Both the position numbers and the translations under genes were made by a program. This document shows, in pieces, positions 35,640 to 46,041 of a DNA stretch of 64,000 nucleotides. This DNA comes from Brachybacterium tyrofermentans (GTDB lineage Bacteria; Actinomycetota; Actinomycetes; Actinomycetales; Dermabacteraceae). How positions within the stretch are numbered: the first letter of the stretch is position 1; each line of letters begins with the position of its first letter. The DNA lies in assembly GCF_014897585.1 (NCBI RefSeq), contig NZ_JABUXW010000002.1, positions 218,884 to 282,883 of the forward strand, in the 5' to 3' direction. The notes beneath the pieces are model-generated. The model was not told the origin of the DNA and searched no databases. It worked only from the letters and a program-made list of their open reading frames with translations.

Positions 35640-36269
35640 TCAGGCGGTGGGGATGACCAGGCCGGAGCCCGTCGCGCGAGCCGTCTCGAACCGCTTCTGG
35701 ACGTCGGCCCAGTTCACGATGTTCCAGATCGCCTTCACATAATCAGCCTTCACGTTCTGGTAGTCCAGGTAGAAGGCGTGCTCCCACATATCCAGCTGGA
35801 ACAGCGGGATCGTCGCGACCGGCACACCGTTCTGCTGATCGTAGAACTGCTCGATCACCAGGTTGCCACCGAGGGGCTCGTACGCGAGCACGGCCCATCC
35901 GGAGCCCTGGATGCCCAGCGCCGCGGCCGTGAAGTGCGCACGGAAGGAGTCGAAGGACCCGAAGAATTCATCGATCGCCTGCGCGAGCTCACCGGTGGGC
36001 TTGTCGCCACCCTCGGGCGAGAGGTTCTTCCAGAAGATCGAGTGGTTCGTGTGACCACCGAGGTTGAACGCCAGATCCTTCGAGAACTGGTTCACCGTCG
36101 CGAAATCACCGGACTCACGAGCCGCCGCCAGCTTCTCCAGCGCCGTGTTCGCGCCCTTGACATAGGTCGCATGGTGCTTGGAGTGGTGCAGCTCCATGAT
36201 CTTGCCGGAGATCGAAGGATCCAGCGCGCCGTAGTCATAGTCGAGATCGGGAAGCGTGTAGTCCGCCAT
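35640..36269 (-). CDS. sodA: Superoxide dismutase (Fe/Mn)
   Basis: Converts superoxide to oxygen and hydrogen peroxide. The 209-residue protein has [19 protein letters not shown], the metal ligands His in [25 protein letters not shown], Asp/His in [13 protein letters not shown], and GSGWAVL with the [13 protein letters not shown] block typical of Mn forms. Start ATG 36269 (MADYTLPDL) has AAGGG nine bases upstream; another ATG lies nine bases earlier (ATGACCCCCATG), the same layout as thrC. Upstream in-frame sequence is not coding. Iron versus manganese use cannot be fixed from sequence alone. Confidence 0.96.
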   Translation of the reverse strand: MADYTLPDLDYDYGALDPSISGKIMELHHSKHHATYVKGANTALEKLAAARESGDFATVNQFSKDLAFNLGGHTNHSIFWKNLSPEGGDKPTGELAQAIDEFFGSFDSFRAHFTAAALGIQGSGWAVLAYEPLGGNLVIEQFYDQQNGVPVATIPLFQLDMWEHAFYLDYQNVKADYVKAIWNIVNWADVQKRFETARATGSGLVIPTA

Positions 36270-36455
36270 GGGGGTCATCCCTTCGTCGTGGGGTGTGCGG
36301 GACCCGCCTGCGCGGGCCCTGCCGTGCCTCCCATCCTGCCACGATGCCCCGGGAGTTGGCAGGGTGGGCTCTGCTCCGGAGTCGCTCGAGGCCCGCGCCT
36401 GACGTATTCCGGCCCAGCATCGGTGCCGGCGCGGTCGCCTGTCGGGGCGGCGGTC

Positions 36456-36461
36456 CACAAT
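36456..36461 (+). promoter_or_regulatory. Candidate -10, leaderless lhr
   Basis: CACAAT followed by six bases (GGGGTG) and the ATG at 36468. The hexamer is weaker than TAGAGT but has the same geometry. Confidence 0.45.
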
Positions 36462-36467
36462 GGGGTG

Positions 36468-39400
36468 ATGGCCGGAACTCGCCACGCCCTCCCGTCCTCG
36501 TTCTCCCCTGCCACGGCCACCTGGTTCGCGGAGGCCTTCGAGGCGCCCACCCCTGCCCAATCGGCGGCCTGGGAGGCGATCGAGCGCGGGGACGACACGT
36601 TGGTCGTGGCGCCGACCGGCTCCGGCAAGACCCTGGCCGCCTTCCTCACAGCGATCGATCGCCTCGCCACGGCGGATCCGGCTCCCGCAGGCAGCTCCGG
36701 CATGGACAGCTCGATCCCGCAGCGCGGCGGCCGCGGGCGAGCAGCCCGCGGGACCACCTGCGTCCTGTACATCTCGCCGCTCAAGGCCCTCGGGGTCGAC
36801 GTCGAACGGAACCTGACGTCCCCGCTGGTGGGGACGGCGCGGATGGCGGAGCGTCTCGGGCTGCCCCGTTCGTCGGTCAGCGTGGGTGTGCGCACCGGGG
36901 ACACCCCGCCCGCCGAGAGGCGCCGGCTCGTGACGCATCCGCCGGACATCCTCATCACCACCCCCGAATCGCTGTTCCTCATGCTGAGCTCCCAGGCCAG
37001 GGAGTCGCTGCGGGGCGTGCGCACGGTGATCCTGGACGAGGTGCATGCCGTCGCCGGCACCAAACGCGGCGTGCACCTGGCACTGTCCCTCGCGCGGCTC
37101 GATGCGATGCTCGAGGCGCCGGCGCAACGCATCGGGCTCTCCGCGACCGTCGAACCGATCGACGAGGTCGCCGCGTTCCTCACGGGCTCCGGCCGGCCCC
37201 GCGAGGTGTCCGTCGTGCGCCCCGCGTCGACCAAGCGCTGGGATCTCACGGTGACGATGCCGGTCTCGGACCTGCAGGCGATCGAGCCGCCGTTGGATGC
37301 CGTCGACGACGAGGACGTCTCCGGCACGATCTGGCCGCATGTCGAGCGAGTCGTGCTCGCCCAGATCCTCGCGCACCGCTCGACGATCGTCTTCACCAAC
37401 TCCCGCAGCCAGGCGGAGCGGCTCACCGGGAAGCTCAACCGTCTGCATGCGCGTCGCCCGTCCGCGGCGACCGGCCGCGGCGCGGAGCTCGGGGGTGCCG
37501 CGCAGTCGGAGGCACCCGAAGAGATCCAGGAGATCGAGGACATCGCCCGTGCCCACCACGGATCGATGTCCAAGGAGATCCGCGCCCAGATCGAGGATCA
37601 GCTGAAGTCAGGCACGCTGCGCTGCGTCGTGGCCACCTCATCCCTCGAGCTGGGGATCGACATGGGTGCCGTCGACCTCGTGCTGCAGGTCGCCGCACCG
37701 ATGTCCGTCTCGAGCCTGCTCCAGCGGGTGGGGCGCGCCGGGCACGACGTCGGCGCCGTCTCCGAGGGCTCCCTGCATCCGTTGCATGCCGCGGACGTGC
37801 TGCGCTCCGCGGTCGCCGTGCAGGAGGCCGTCGCCGGTCGTATCGAGCCGCTCTCGGTGCCCCGCAACGCGCTGGACGTCCTCGCCCAGCACACGGTCTC
37901 CGCCGCCGCCCTGGACGAGCTCCAGATCGACGACTGGTTCGACCTGGTGCGCAGCGCGCATCCCTACCGCGCTCTCCCGCGCTCCGCCTTCGACCAGACC
38001 ATCGACCTGCTCGCCGGGCGCTATCCGTCGACCGCCTTCTCGGAGCTGCGGCCGCGCCTGGTGCACGACCACGACACCGGCCTGCTCACGGGTCGGCCCG
38101 GGGCGCAGCGCCTCGCGGTCACCAGCGGCGGCACCATCCCCGATCGTGGCCTGTACCCGGTGCACCTGGTGGCCGGGGATGACGACTCCCAGCCGCGCCG
38201 GGTGGGCGAGCTCGACGAGGAGATGGTCTACGAGTCACGTCGCGGGGACGTCATCACCCTGGGCACCAGCAGCTGGCGGATCGAGGAGATCACCGCCTCC
38301 CGGGTCACCGTCTCGCCTGCCTTCGGCCTCACCGGCCGCATTCCGTTCTGGCACGGCGACGGGGATGGCCGCCCCGCGAGCCTGGGCCGCGCCATCGCCT
38401 CCGCCCAGAGCGAGCTCGCCGACCTCGAGCGATCTCCGGCCGACGAGCGCCTCGCCGCGCTGGGTCTCGACGCCAACGCCCGGACCGTGCTGCTGGACCA
38501 TCTCGCCGAGCAGAAGCAGATCACCGGGGTGGTGCCCGGGCCGCAGCAGCTGGTCGTCGAGCGCTTCCTCGACGAGCTCGGCGATTGGCGGGTGGTCCTC
38601 CATTGCTCCTACGGCCAGCGGATCACCGGCCCGTGGGCCCTCGCCGTCGGGGCCCGGGTCGAGGAGCGGTACGGATTGGACGGCCAGGTCATGGCCGCCG
38701 ACGACGGCATCGTGCTGCGGATCCCCCACGGCGAGCAGCCGCCCGGGGCCGATCTGTTCGTCTTCACGCCCGAGGAGATCGATGAGGAGGTGCGGCGCCT
38801 CGTCGGCTCCTCCGCGCTGTTCGCCGCCCGCTTCCGCGAGTGCGCGGCGCGCGCCCTGCTGCTCCCCCGACGGGATCCGAACCAGCGGGCGCCGCTGTGG
38901 CAGCAGCGTCAGCGCTCCTCGCATCTGCTCGAGGTCGCCCGCCCCTATCCGGACTTCCCGATCATGCTCGAGGCCGCCCGCGAGTGCCTGCAGGACGTCT
39001 ATGACCTGCCCGCCCTCATCGACCTCATGGCGCAGATCGGGCGGCGCCGCCTCGAGGTCCGCGAGATCGAGACCCCCACCCCGTCCCCCTTCGCGCGCTC
39101 GCTGCTGTTCGGCTATCTCGCCCAGTTCATCTACGACGCGGACGCCCCGCTCGCCGAGCGCCGCACCGCCGCTCTTGCGCTGGACCAGTCCCTGCTCGCC
39201 GAGCTGCTGGGATCGGTGAGCCTGCGCGAGCTGCTGGATGCCGACGTCATCTCCGAGGTCGAGAGCCGCCTGCAGGGGCTGAGCGAGGACCGTGCGCTGC
39301 GCGGGGCGGAGCAGATCTCAGACGCCCTGCGCCGTCTCGGGCCCCTGACGCGGGACGATCTGGCTGCCCGAGCGGCCGAGGGGGTCGATCTCGAGGCCGA

Positions 39401-41213
39401 GCTCTCCCAGCTCCACGGCGCCCGAAGAATCCTCGCCGTGCGGATCGCCGGCCGCGAGCACCTCGCCGCGATCGAGGATGCCGGGCTGCTGCGCGATGCG
39501 CTCGGAGTCGCCGTCCCGCCCGGAGTGCCCCAGGCCCACCTCGCACCGGTGGATCGGGCCGTCGCCCAGCTGCTCTCCCGGTGGGCACGCGGCCGCGGGC
39601 CCTTCCTGGCGGACGGTCCGGTGGACGCCTTCGGTCTCGCCCCCGGCGTGGCCCGCGGCGCGCTCGAGCAGCTCACCGCCGAGCGGGTGCTGCAGCAGGG
39701 CGAGTTCAGTCCCGGCCGCGAGGGCGAGGAGTGGGTCGATGCCGAGGTGCTGCGGCGGATCCGCCGGGCCAGCCTCGCCGCGTCCCGGCGGGAGATCGCT
39801 CCGGTCCCCGGCCCGGTCTACGCCCGCTTCCTCGGGCAGTGGCAGCACGTCTCGGGTCGCCGCCCCGACGGCACGCGGGATCGGGCCACGTGGCAGGGTC
39901 GCGACGGGCTCCTCTCCGTGATCGACCAGCTCGCCGGGGTGTCGCTCCCGCTGTCCGCCTGGGAGGAGCAGGTGCTGCCGGCACGGATGCCCGATGCGAG
40001 CCCTGCCCTCCTGGACGCGGCCTTCGCCGCCGGTGACGTGGTGTGGACAGGGCACGGGCGGCTCGGCGCGGACGACGGATGGATCCGCCTGCATCTCGCG
40101 GATGCCCTGCCGCTCGGGCTCGACGCCGAGGCGCTGGAGGAGTCCGCCTCGGCCCTGGCCGAGGGGTCTCTCGCCGCCCGGGTCCTGGCTCAGCTGCGCG
40201 GGACCCCCGGTGCGCTGCGGCACGGAGAGATCCTCACCGCCCTCGCCGCGGACGGTGATGCGGCCCCTCCGCCCGACCTGCACGACGCCCTGTGGGACCT
40301 CGCGTTCCAGGGGCTGATCACCAACGACTCCTTCGAGGCGCTGCGCACCTACGGACGCGGACCGGCACGGGCCTCCAGGTCGTCAGGTCGGTCCCGCCCG
40401 CTGACCCGGCGCGGTGCCGCGCGGCTGTCGGCCGCGATGATGCGCCAGGGCGCGAGCTCCGTCTCCGAGCTGGTGACGGGACCCACCGGGGCCGGGCGAT
40501 GGTCCGCCGTGCGTGTCGAGGCGGTCGATCCCTCTGCCCGGGCCGCGGCCCTCGCGACCTTGCTCCTGGACCGGCACGGCGTGGTCACCCGGGGCGCGAT
40601 GGACGTCGAGGACATCCCCGGGAGCTTCGCCGCCGTGTACCGCGTTCTCGCGGTGCTCGAGGAGAACGGAAGCTGTCGCCGCGGCTACTTCGTCGACGGG
40701 CTCGGTGCCTCCCAGTTCGCCCCGGTCGAGGCGGTGGACCTGCTGCGCGATCGCGACCGGGAGGCCGAGGCGCAGCAGGATCCCGACGCGGGATCCGTCG
40801 GTCCCTCCCCCGAGGCGTCGACCGTGGTGCTCGCCGCGACCGACCCGGCGAACCCCTACGGCGCAGCGCTCCCCTGGCCGTCCTTCACGATCATCCCGCC
40901 CGAGGGCACGACCGTGCGGCCCGCGCGCCGCGCCGGAGCGCTGGTGCTGCTGGCCGACGGGCATGTCGCCGCCGTGGTCGACAAGGGTGCCAAGCACCTC
41001 CTGTGGTGGGCCGACGAGACCGTGACCACGCTGGTCGCCGAGCAGCTGGTGCGGGCGATCGTCGAGGACTCCCGCCTGCCGCAGCTGCGGATCGAACGGA
41101 TCAACGGGCACCCGATCACCAGCGCCCCGGTCGCCGCGATCGGCAAGGCCCTGGTCGCCGCCGGCTGCTATCGCTCCCCGAAGTCCATCCGCCTGCGCGC
41201 AGGAGGCCGCTGA
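36468..41213 (+). CDS. lhr: Lhr-type ATP-dependent DNA helicase
   Basis: Large 3'-5' helicase of the Lhr family used in DNA repair, 1581 residues. Motifs: Q-type [12 protein letters not shown], Walker [14 protein letters not shown] near residue 50, [26 protein letters not shown] in [58 protein letters not shown] and [11 protein letters not shown]. The core is followed by a winged-helix/beta-barrel region and a long C-terminal domain, as in mycobacterial Lhr. A low-complexity loop ([12 protein letters not shown]) interrupts the N-terminal RecA domain. The stop overlaps the start of nei (TGATG), so both are coupled, a repair operon. Confidence 0.95.
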   Translation: MAGTRHALPSSFSPATATWFAEAFEAPTPAQSAAWEAIERGDDTLVVAPTGSGKTLAAFLTAIDRLATADPAPAGSSGMDSSIPQRGGRGRAARGTTCVLYISPLKALGVDVERNLTSPLVGTARMAERLGLPRSSVSVGVRTGDTPPAERRRLVTHPPDILITTPESLFLMLSSQARESLRGVRTVILDEVHAVAGTKRGVHLALSLARLDAMLEAPAQRIGLSATVEPIDEVAAFLTGSGRPREVSVVRPASTKRWDLTVTMPVSDLQAIEPPLDAVDDEDVSGTIWPHVERVVLAQILAHRSTIVFTNSRSQAERLTGKLNRLHARRPSAATGRGAELGGAAQSEAPEEIQEIEDIARAHHGSMSKEIRAQIEDQLKSGTLRCVVATSSLELGIDMGAVDLVLQVAAPMSVSSLLQRVGRAGHDVGAVSEGSLHPLHAADVLRSAVAVQEAVAGRIEPLSVPRNALDVLAQHTVSAAALDELQIDDWFDLVRSAHPYRALPRSAFDQTIDLLAGRYPSTAFSELRPRLVHDHDTGLLTGRPGAQRLAVTSGGTIPDRGLYPVHLVAGDDDSQPRRVGELDEEMVYESRRGDVITLGTSSWRIEEITASRVTVSPAFGLTGRIPFWHGDGDGRPASLGRAIASAQSELADLERSPADERLAALGLDANARTVLLDHLAEQKQITGVVPGPQQLVVERFLDELGDWRVVLHCSYGQRITGPWALAVGARVEERYGLDGQVMAADDGIVLRIPHGEQPPGADLFVFTPEEIDEEVRRLVGSSALFAARFRECAARALLLPRRDPNQRAPLWQQRQRSSHLLEVARPYPDFPIMLEAARECLQDVYDLPALIDLMAQIGRRRLEVREIETPTPSPFARSLLFGYLAQFIYDADAPLAERRTAALALDQSLLAELLGSVSLRELLDADVISEVESRLQGLSEDRALRGAEQISDALRRLGPLTRDDLAARAAEGVDLEAELSQLHGARRILAVRIAGREHLAAIEDAGLLRDALGVAVPPGVPQAHLAPVDRAVAQLLSRWARGRGPFLADGPVDAFGLAPGVARGALEQLTAERVLQQGEFSPGREGEEWVDAEVLRRIRRASLAASRREIAPVPGPVYARFLGQWQHVSGRRPDGTRDRATWQGRDGLLSVIDQLAGVSLPLSAWEEQVLPARMPDASPALLDAAFAAGDVVWTGHGRLGADDGWIRLHLADALPLGLDAEALEESASALAEGSLAARVLAQLRGTPGALRHGEILTALAADGDAAPPPDLHDALWDLAFQGLITNDSFEALRTYGRGPARASRSSGRSRPLTRRGAARLSAAMMRQGASSVSELVTGPTGAGRWSAVRVEAVDPSARAAALATLLLDRHGVVTRGAMDVEDIPGSFAAVYRVLAVLEENGSCRRGYFVDGLGASQFAPVEAVDLLRDRDREAEAQQDPDAGSVGPSPEASTVVLAATDPANPYGAALPWPSFTIIPPEGTTVRPARRAGALVLLADGHVAAVVDKGAKHLLWWADETVTTLVAEQLVRAIVEDSRLPQLRIERINGHPITSAPVAAIGKALVAAGCYRSPKSIRLRAGGR

Positions 41214-42166
41214 TGCCCGAGGGCGACACGGTCGCCCGGCAGTGTCGGGCGCTGCACGGTGCGCTCGCGGGGGCGATCCTCACCACGAGCGATCTGCGGG
41301 TGCCCCGTGCCGCGACGGCGAATCTCGTGGGCTGGAGCGTGCGGGAGGTGCGGCCTCGCGGCAAGCATCTGCTGATCCGTCTGGAGCCGCCCGAGGCAGG
41401 AGGCGTGCCGCTCACGCTCCATACCCACCTGATGATGGACGGCATCTGGCACGTGGACGGCAAGGCGCTGCGCTCGAGCGACACCAGCGCCGGACCGCGC
41501 CCGGCGGACACGATCCGCGTCGTCCTCGCCGCCCGGCACCCGGACGGGCGCGAGGCCCGCGCCGTCGCCTACGACGTGAAGCAGGTGCGCCTGGTGCGCA
41601 CCGCCAACGAGAGCACCCTCGTGGGCCATCTGGGACCGGACCTGCTGGACCCGTCCTGGGAGGACGAGCCGGCACTGCGCGCACAGGCCGTCGCACATCT
41701 CGCGGCCGAGCCGGAGCGACCGATCGGCCTCGCCCTGCTCGATCAGCGCAACCTCGCCGGGATCGGCAATATCTACCGCAGTGAGCTGTGCTTCCTGCGC
41801 CGCGTGCATCCGGCGGCGCCGACGCACGCCGCCGGGGACCTGGGTGCTCTGGTCGACCTCGCCCACCGCCTGCTCACCCTGAACCTGGACCGTTCCGTGC
41901 GGGTGACGACCGGCGGGATGCTGGGCCGCGACGGCGACCTGTGGGTGTACGGGCGCGGGGGACGGCAGTGCCGCCGCTGCCGTGCCCGGATCGAGCGCGG
42001 GGAGATCGGCGACCCCCGGCTCGAGGGCACGGAACCGCGAGTGCTGTGGTTCTGCCCCCGCTGCCAGCCTGGTCCGGGCGCCCCGGCAGGGGCGGGAGGC
42101 GGTGCGCCGCGAGGTGCACGACAACGTGCGCATCCTGATGCACGACGTCCCGGAACGGGTCGGTAG
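41213..42166 (+). CDS. nei: Nei-family DNA glycosylase (endonuclease VIII-like)
   Basis: Base-excision enzyme removing oxidised pyrimidines with AP-lyase activity. The 317-residue protein begins [10 protein letters not shown] with the catalytic Pro-Glu, has the RGKHLLI lysine, QRNLAGIGNIYRSELCFL, and a C-terminal zinc finger with CRRCRARI and FCPRC cysteine pairs. After the finger is a 32-residue Gly/Ala/Arg tail. The MPEGDT start marks the Nei2 type of actinobacteria. Its ATG overlaps the lhr stop by one base (TGATG). Lhr-nei coupling is a recurrent actinobacterial arrangement. Confidence 0.94.
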   Translation: MPEGDTVARQCRALHGALAGAILTTSDLRVPRAATANLVGWSVREVRPRGKHLLIRLEPPEAGGVPLTLHTHLMMDGIWHVDGKALRSSDTSAGPRPADTIRVVLAARHPDGREARAVAYDVKQVRLVRTANESTLVGHLGPDLLDPSWEDEPALRAQAVAHLAAEPERPIGLALLDQRNLAGIGNIYRSELCFLRRVHPAAPTHAAGDLGALVDLAHRLLTLNLDRSVRVTTGGMLGRDGDLWVYGRGGRQCRRCRARIERGEIGDPRLEGTEPRVLWFCPRCQPGPGAPAGAGGGAPRGARQRAHPDARRPGTGR

Positions 42167-42211
42167 ACTTCTCGCGGTGCTTCCGGCTCGGCCGCCCGAG
42201 CCCGCACTGAC

Positions 42212-42287
42212 GCCCCCATAGCTCAATGGATAGAGCAACGGCCTTCTAATCCGTAGGTTGCAGGTTCGAATCCTGCTGGGGGCACCA
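42212..42287 (+). tRNA. tRNA-Arg(TCT)
   Basis: Acceptor GCCCCCA pairs with TGGGGGC, anticodon loop CTTCTAA (anticodon TCT, codon AGA), T loop TTCGAAT, discriminator A at 42284 and genomically encoded CCA at 42285-42287. Confidence 0.95.
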
Positions 42288-42316
42288 CCGCCCGTCGTCG
42301 TGTCTGGAGCCGCCCC

Positions 42317-42601
42317 ATGGTGCTGAAGGTCGTCACGATCGGCGCGATCGTGCTCCTGCTGGGACTGCGCCTGCTGCGAGGCCGGTTCGGCACACGCCTG
42401 CTCGGCGTCTCGCGCACGGTCCTGAACGTCATCTACCTCGCAGCGCTCGTGCTCACCGGGGTCCTCGCCGGCGTCTTCGAGCAGTGGGTGCTGCTCGGAG
42501 TGGTCGTCGTGCTGCTCGTGCTCAGCGGCATCGAGGAGATCCTCCGACGGTCCGCACCGAAGAACGCTCCCGCCGAGCGTGCGTCGACCCGGCGCCGCTG
42601 A
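42317..42601 (+). CDS. Small two-helix membrane protein
   Basis: Unknown 94-residue protein. Hydrophobic segments lie at about 5-18 (VVTIGAIVLLLGL), 39-52 (IYLAALVLTGVLAG) and 56-70 (VLLGVVVVLLVLSG), followed by a basic tail (RRSAPKNAPAERASTRRR). ATG 42317 has GGAG seven bases upstream. It follows tRNA-Arg(TCT) by 30 bases, so it may share its transcript. No family recognised. Confidence 0.7.
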   Translation: MVLKVVTIGAIVLLLGLRLLRGRFGTRLLGVSRTVLNVIYLAALVLTGVLAGVFEQWVLLGVVVVLLVLSGIEEILRRSAPKNAPAERASTRRR

Positions 42602-42640
42602 CCGCTCCTCGCGCCGGTTGCGTGTGCTGTCCCGGCCGGC

Positions 42641-43183
42641 TCAGAGCTCGCGGCTGTGTTGCGAGGTGGCCTCGTTCCACTCAGTGACCCACGCCGGCAC
42701 ATCCATGTCGGGCGGGACGGAGCCGACAAGGTCGAGCACCTCCGGGATGCTCACGGATCCGCCTGTCCTCCGCAGGAACCGTGCTCGGATGATGGCGTCG
42801 GCGTAGACCACGTCCCCCACGCGGAAGACCTGCTCCATGTAGATCCAGCGATCGTCGTGCCCGAGCACCCGGGAGGCGATGTCGAACTTCTGCCACAGCA
42901 CCAGCGACTTGCGGTAGGTGATGGACTGCCCTGCGACCACCGGATACCAGCCCTGGGCGGTCAGCCGCTTCCAGAACCCGGAGCGGAGCATGAGGTCCAT
43001 CCGGCCCAGGTCCATGAGGGTGAGATAACGGCCGTTGTTCATGTGCCGCTGCACGTCGAGGTCAGCCGGATTCACGCGGAAGCTCGTGCGGGACGTGTCC
43101 CACATGCTCAAGCGGCTGCGGAAGCGCACGCGGATCATGAACACCAGCAGGCGGAAGTACAGGTTCACGTCGGGCTCCTCCAT
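42641..43183 (-). CDS. Acyl-CoA thioesterase-like hotdog protein (4HBT_2)
   Basis: A 180-residue protein of the thioesterase superfamily, close to the THEM6-like group. The hallmark segment DLDVQRHMNNGRYLTLMDLGR holds the usual His-x-Asn-Asn; ITYRKSLVLWQKFDIASRVLGHDDRWIYMEQVF forms the central strands. The N-terminal helix LYFRLLVFMIRVRF is amphipathic to hydrophobic and may associate with membrane. Substrate unknown. It is convergent with the small membrane protein gene and downstream of the monooxygenase in the same direction, separated by 164 bases. Confidence 0.85.
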   Translation of the reverse strand: MEEPDVNLYFRLLVFMIRVRFRSRLSMWDTSRTSFRVNPADLDVQRHMNNGRYLTLMDLGRMDLMLRSGFWKRLTAQGWYPVVAGQSITYRKSLVLWQKFDIASRVLGHDDRWIYMEQVFRVGDVVYADAIIRARFLRRTGGSVSIPEVLDLVGSVPPDMDVPAWVTEWNEATSQHSREL

Positions 43184-43347
43184 GAGTCACTCAGCGGGCT
43201 CGGCATCGAACCCCGATGACTGCATGGTAACCATGGTCGCGTCGCCCCGAACACCGTCGTCGTGTCCGACGGGACCTGCGGGCTCCCCGGCCGCAGGATC
43301 GCCGATCTCGCCGGGGATTCCGCCCCGATGCGGCATCCCCGCCGCGC

Positions 43348-44550
43348 TCATGAGATCTCGACTGGCAGCGTCAGGGCCGAATGGGCCGGCTCTCCGGCGG
43401 ACGGAGGCATCGCGACCTGGCCGCGCAGTGCGGTGTTGCGCTGTTCCAGCGCGGAGGCCGTGATGGGGAACAACGGGGCGCCACCGGTGTCGACCAACGC
43501 CTGGTTCCGCGTCACGAAGTCCCGCGTGTCGCGTTCATAGGCTCTGAAGGCAGCAGCATGGTCCTGGTTCCCGCCCAGGGACGCGGCCAGCATGTAGGCG
43601 CCGACGATCGCCAGACTGGAACCCTGTCCGGTCAGGAACGAGGGCGCGTACGCAGCGTCGCCGACCAACGCCACTCTGCCCTTCGACCAGCTCGGCATGC
43701 GGATCTGGCCGGCCGTATCGAAGAACAGATCCTCGGCATCCTGCATCGCCCGGAGGATGGCCGGAATCTCCCAGCCCGCCTGCGCGTAGATCTCGGAGAT
43801 CAGAGCCCGCTGGGCGTCACGGTCCCCGTGCAGGCCCCGCGGCGGTTCCGACCGATGGAAATTCACGAAGGCGTACAGGACGTCCTCACTGCTCCCGGTG
43901 GCATACAGAGCGGCCGCCCGGCCCGGGGTGTTCCACAACGTGAGCTCGTGGGAGAGTCCGAGAGTGTTGGGCATCGTGAAGACACCGAAGGCGTAGCCGA
44001 GATAGCGGTGGAACTGCTCCTCAGCGCCGAACTGGAGCCGTCGGGTCCGTGAGTGCATCCCATCGGCTCCGATCACCAGATCGAATCTGCGCCGGCTGCC
44101 GCTGCGGGACTCGACATCAACCCCGTCGTCACGCTCTTCGAACGTGTCGATCGAATCGTCGAAGAGGAACTCGACGTCGTCCCGGACCGCTGCGTACAGG
44201 GCCGCGGTCAGGTCCCCTCGTCCCATCTCCAGATCCTGGCTCACGACGCTACCGGTCACCTCGTGCGGAGGGAGGGAGGCCACCGTCACGCCGTCGGCGT
44301 CCACGAAGGTGAATCGCTCGATATGGAGATTCGCCGCCTGCAACCGGGGCAGCACCCCCATCCGTCGGACCACCTCGATCGCGGTGCCCCGGACGTCGAT
44401 CGGGTACCCACCTCCGCGTGGCGTGCGCGCCTTCTCCACGATCGTGACCTCGAAGCCGTACCGGTGCAGCCAGTACGCCAGCGTCGGGCCGGCGATGCTG
44501 GCCCCGGAGATGAGGACGGTCTCCGTCGAGGGGTGAGTCGGTGATGTCAT
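43348..44550 (-). CDS. FAD-dependent monooxygenase (TetX/PHBH type)
   Basis: A 400-residue flavoprotein hydroxylase of the class A fold. Motifs: N-terminal GxGxxG-like ISGASIAGPTLAYWLH, EKARTPRGGGYPIDVRG, the DG motif LVIGADGMHSRTR, and the C-terminal GD motif GRVALVGDAAYAPSFLTGQG with ribityl binding. Start ATG 44550 overlaps the stop of the MFS gene (ATGA). The pairing with an MFS exporter and a divergent TetR suggests inactivation and export of a drug or aromatic toxin. Members include TetX and rifampicin monooxygenase; the true substrate is not evident. Confidence 0.9.
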   Translation of the reverse strand: MTSPTHPSTETVLISGASIAGPTLAYWLHRYGFEVTIVEKARTPRGGGYPIDVRGTAIEVVRRMGVLPRLQAANLHIERFTFVDADGVTVASLPPHEVTGSVVSQDLEMGRGDLTAALYAAVRDDVEFLFDDSIDTFEERDDGVDVESRSGSRRRFDLVIGADGMHSRTRRLQFGAEEQFHRYLGYAFGVFTMPNTLGLSHELTLWNTPGRAAALYATGSSEDVLYAFVNFHRSEPPRGLHGDRDAQRALISEIYAQAGWEIPAILRAMQDAEDLFFDTAGQIRMPSWSKGRVALVGDAAYAPSFLTGQGSSLAIVGAYMLAASLGGNQDHAAAFRAYERDTRDFVTRNQALVDTGGAPLFPITASALEQRNTALRGQVAMPPSAGEPAHSALTLPVEIS

Positions 44551-45938
44551 GAGATGGTTCCCTTCAGATGTCGGACGACGAACAAGGACGCCGCGGCCAC
44601 GAGGCCGGCGACGACAAATCCTGCGATGAAGGCCGGCTCGGCCGGCTGATCGGAGACCGGATCGATGCCCACGGTGAGGACCGAACCGGCAAGCTGAGCG
44701 CCGACGACGGCTCCGACCAGGCGGATCACCACGAGCAGGCTGGTGACGATGCCGGTGTCGGCTGCGGCGACAGCGGTGGCCGTGCTGGCGAGCAGCGCCG
44801 TGGTGATCAGACTGCCCGCGAACGCCACCACGGCCCGTAGCACGACCAGCTGCCAGGCCTCGTCGTGCACCAGTGCCAAGGTGAGCAATGCGCCCGCCGT
44901 GACTGCGGAGCCGGCTGCCACCACGGCCCGAGGTCCGTATCTCTGCACGGCCAGCCCGCCGACCGAGCCGGCCACCACGCCGGCGATGCTGGCCGGCAGC
45001 ATGAGCAGCCCGATCTCGCTCGTGCCGAGGGCGAAGCCGTACCCGGTGCCGGACACCTCGAACATCTTCGGAACGAGCGTCTGCAGCACCGAGGAGATGG
45101 CCGCGACGGCGGCTGTGATCAGGGCGGCGCTCCACAGGGCGGGCGCAGTCAGCATCCGCAGCTCGACCATGGGCGACGCCGCCCTACGCTCGACGGCTAC
45201 CCACACCACGGCGAGAGCCGCCACGCCCAGCACGACGCCACCGACCACGAGCGGTGGCATCCCTCCCCCGGTGACCACCATGAGCGCAAGCATGAGTGCG
45301 AGCAGCGTGGCGCTCAGGAGGACGACGCCGGGCCAATCGATCGCGGTTCCCCGTTCGCTCGGGGTGTCATCCGGCATCGTGCGGAGGACGACCACCGTCG
45401 CCACGATGATCACGGCCGTCGGCGCTCCGAAGATCCAATGCCAGGACAGCCCTTCGGCCAGGGGCCCGGCGACCGCGGTCCCCGCGATGCCGCCGGCCGT
45501 GAACAGCGCGCTGACGACACCGATGGCCACCTGCGTCTGCCCCGGCGGCAGATGCTTGCGCACCAGGATGAAGGACAAGGGCAGCGCCCCCACCATCGCG
45601 CCCTGCAGCATCTGGCCGACCAGCAGCACGGGCAGGTTCGGGGCCGAGCTCGAGACCACTCCCCCGAGCGCGACCATCGCCATCAGCACGAGCAGCACAC
45701 GTCTTCCTCCATACCGGTCCCCGAGCTTGCCCGCGATCGGCGCGACCACCGCGCCGGTGATCAGCAGCGTGCTGACGATCAGGGCCGCCCCGGAGGAGTC
45801 GATGCCCAGCTCTCGCTCCAGCATGGGCCGAGCCGGGTCGACCACCGTCTGCAAGGTGCCGAGGGCCAGGGCCAGGACGCCGAGCGCACCGATCGCCGTC
45901 CGGCCGATGCGGGCCTGGGACACAAGAACGTCGGACAT
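44547..45938 (-). CDS. MFS drug exporter (DHA2-like, 14 helices)
   Basis: A 463-residue proton-coupled efflux protein. It has the motif A region GKLGDRYGGRRVLL, motif C-like GGIAGTAVAGPLAEGLSWHWIF and about 14 hydrophobic segments (for example VVLLSATLLALMLALMVV, PLVVGGVVLGVAALAVVWV). The length is a little below the 500 usual for QacA/EmrB types. The ATG is at 45938; the divergent TetR gene starts 104 bases away, with an inverted repeat between them. It is first in a two-gene operon with the FAD monooxygenase. Confidence 0.9.
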   Translation of the reverse strand: MSDVLVSQARIGRTAIGALGVLALALGTLQTVVDPARPMLERELGIDSSGAALIVSTLLITGAVVAPIAGKLGDRYGGRRVLLVLMAMVALGGVVSSSAPNLPVLLVGQMLQGAMVGALPLSFILVRKHLPPGQTQVAIGVVSALFTAGGIAGTAVAGPLAEGLSWHWIFGAPTAVIIVATVVVLRTMPDDTPSERGTAIDWPGVVLLSATLLALMLALMVVTGGGMPPLVVGGVVLGVAALAVVWVAVERRAASPMVELRMLTAPALWSAALITAAVAAISSVLQTLVPKMFEVSGTGYGFALGTSEIGLLMLPASIAGVVAGSVGGLAVQRYGPRAVVAAGSAVTAGALLTLALVHDEAWQLVVLRAVVAFAGSLITTALLASTATAVAAADTGIVTSLLVVIRLVGAVVGAQLAGSVLTVGIDPVSDQPAEPAFIAGFVVAGLVAAASLFVVRHLKGTIS

Positions 45939-46004
45939 CGAGCCTCTTCCCTCGTCGCTCAGGAGCCGAGCACGAAGCGTGCCCCGACACGATCACTACA
46001 CTAC

Positions 46005-46024
46005 ACTACACCGTGCAGTGTAGT
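46005..46024. promoter_or_regulatory. Candidate TetR operator
   Basis: Perfect inverted repeat ACTACAC-CGTGCA-GTGTAGT between the divergent MFS operon and the TetR gene. Two more ACTACAC half-sites overlap it on the left (45995-46001, 46000-46006). It sits at the -35 region of the TetR promoter, the usual place for repression. Confidence 0.75.
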
Positions 46025-46029
46025 AACGG

Positions 46030-46035
46030 TAGAGT
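46030..46035 (+). promoter_or_regulatory. -10 element, leaderless TetR gene
   Basis: TAGAGT, six bases, then ATG at 46042. The GGAG inside the gap is too near the ATG to act as a ribosome site. Confidence 0.6.
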
Positions 46036-46041
46036 GGAGCA

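Noticed and set aside
35640..37559. A long minus-strand frame extending sodA far upstream, into lhr
   Set aside because: Homology starts at MADYTLPDL (36269); upstream sequence has no domain and overlaps lhr, which has helicase motifs.
43184..43347. Possible tRNA remnant between the thioesterase and monooxygenase genes
   Set aside because: A few bases resemble a T arm, but no acceptor or anticodon arm can be built.
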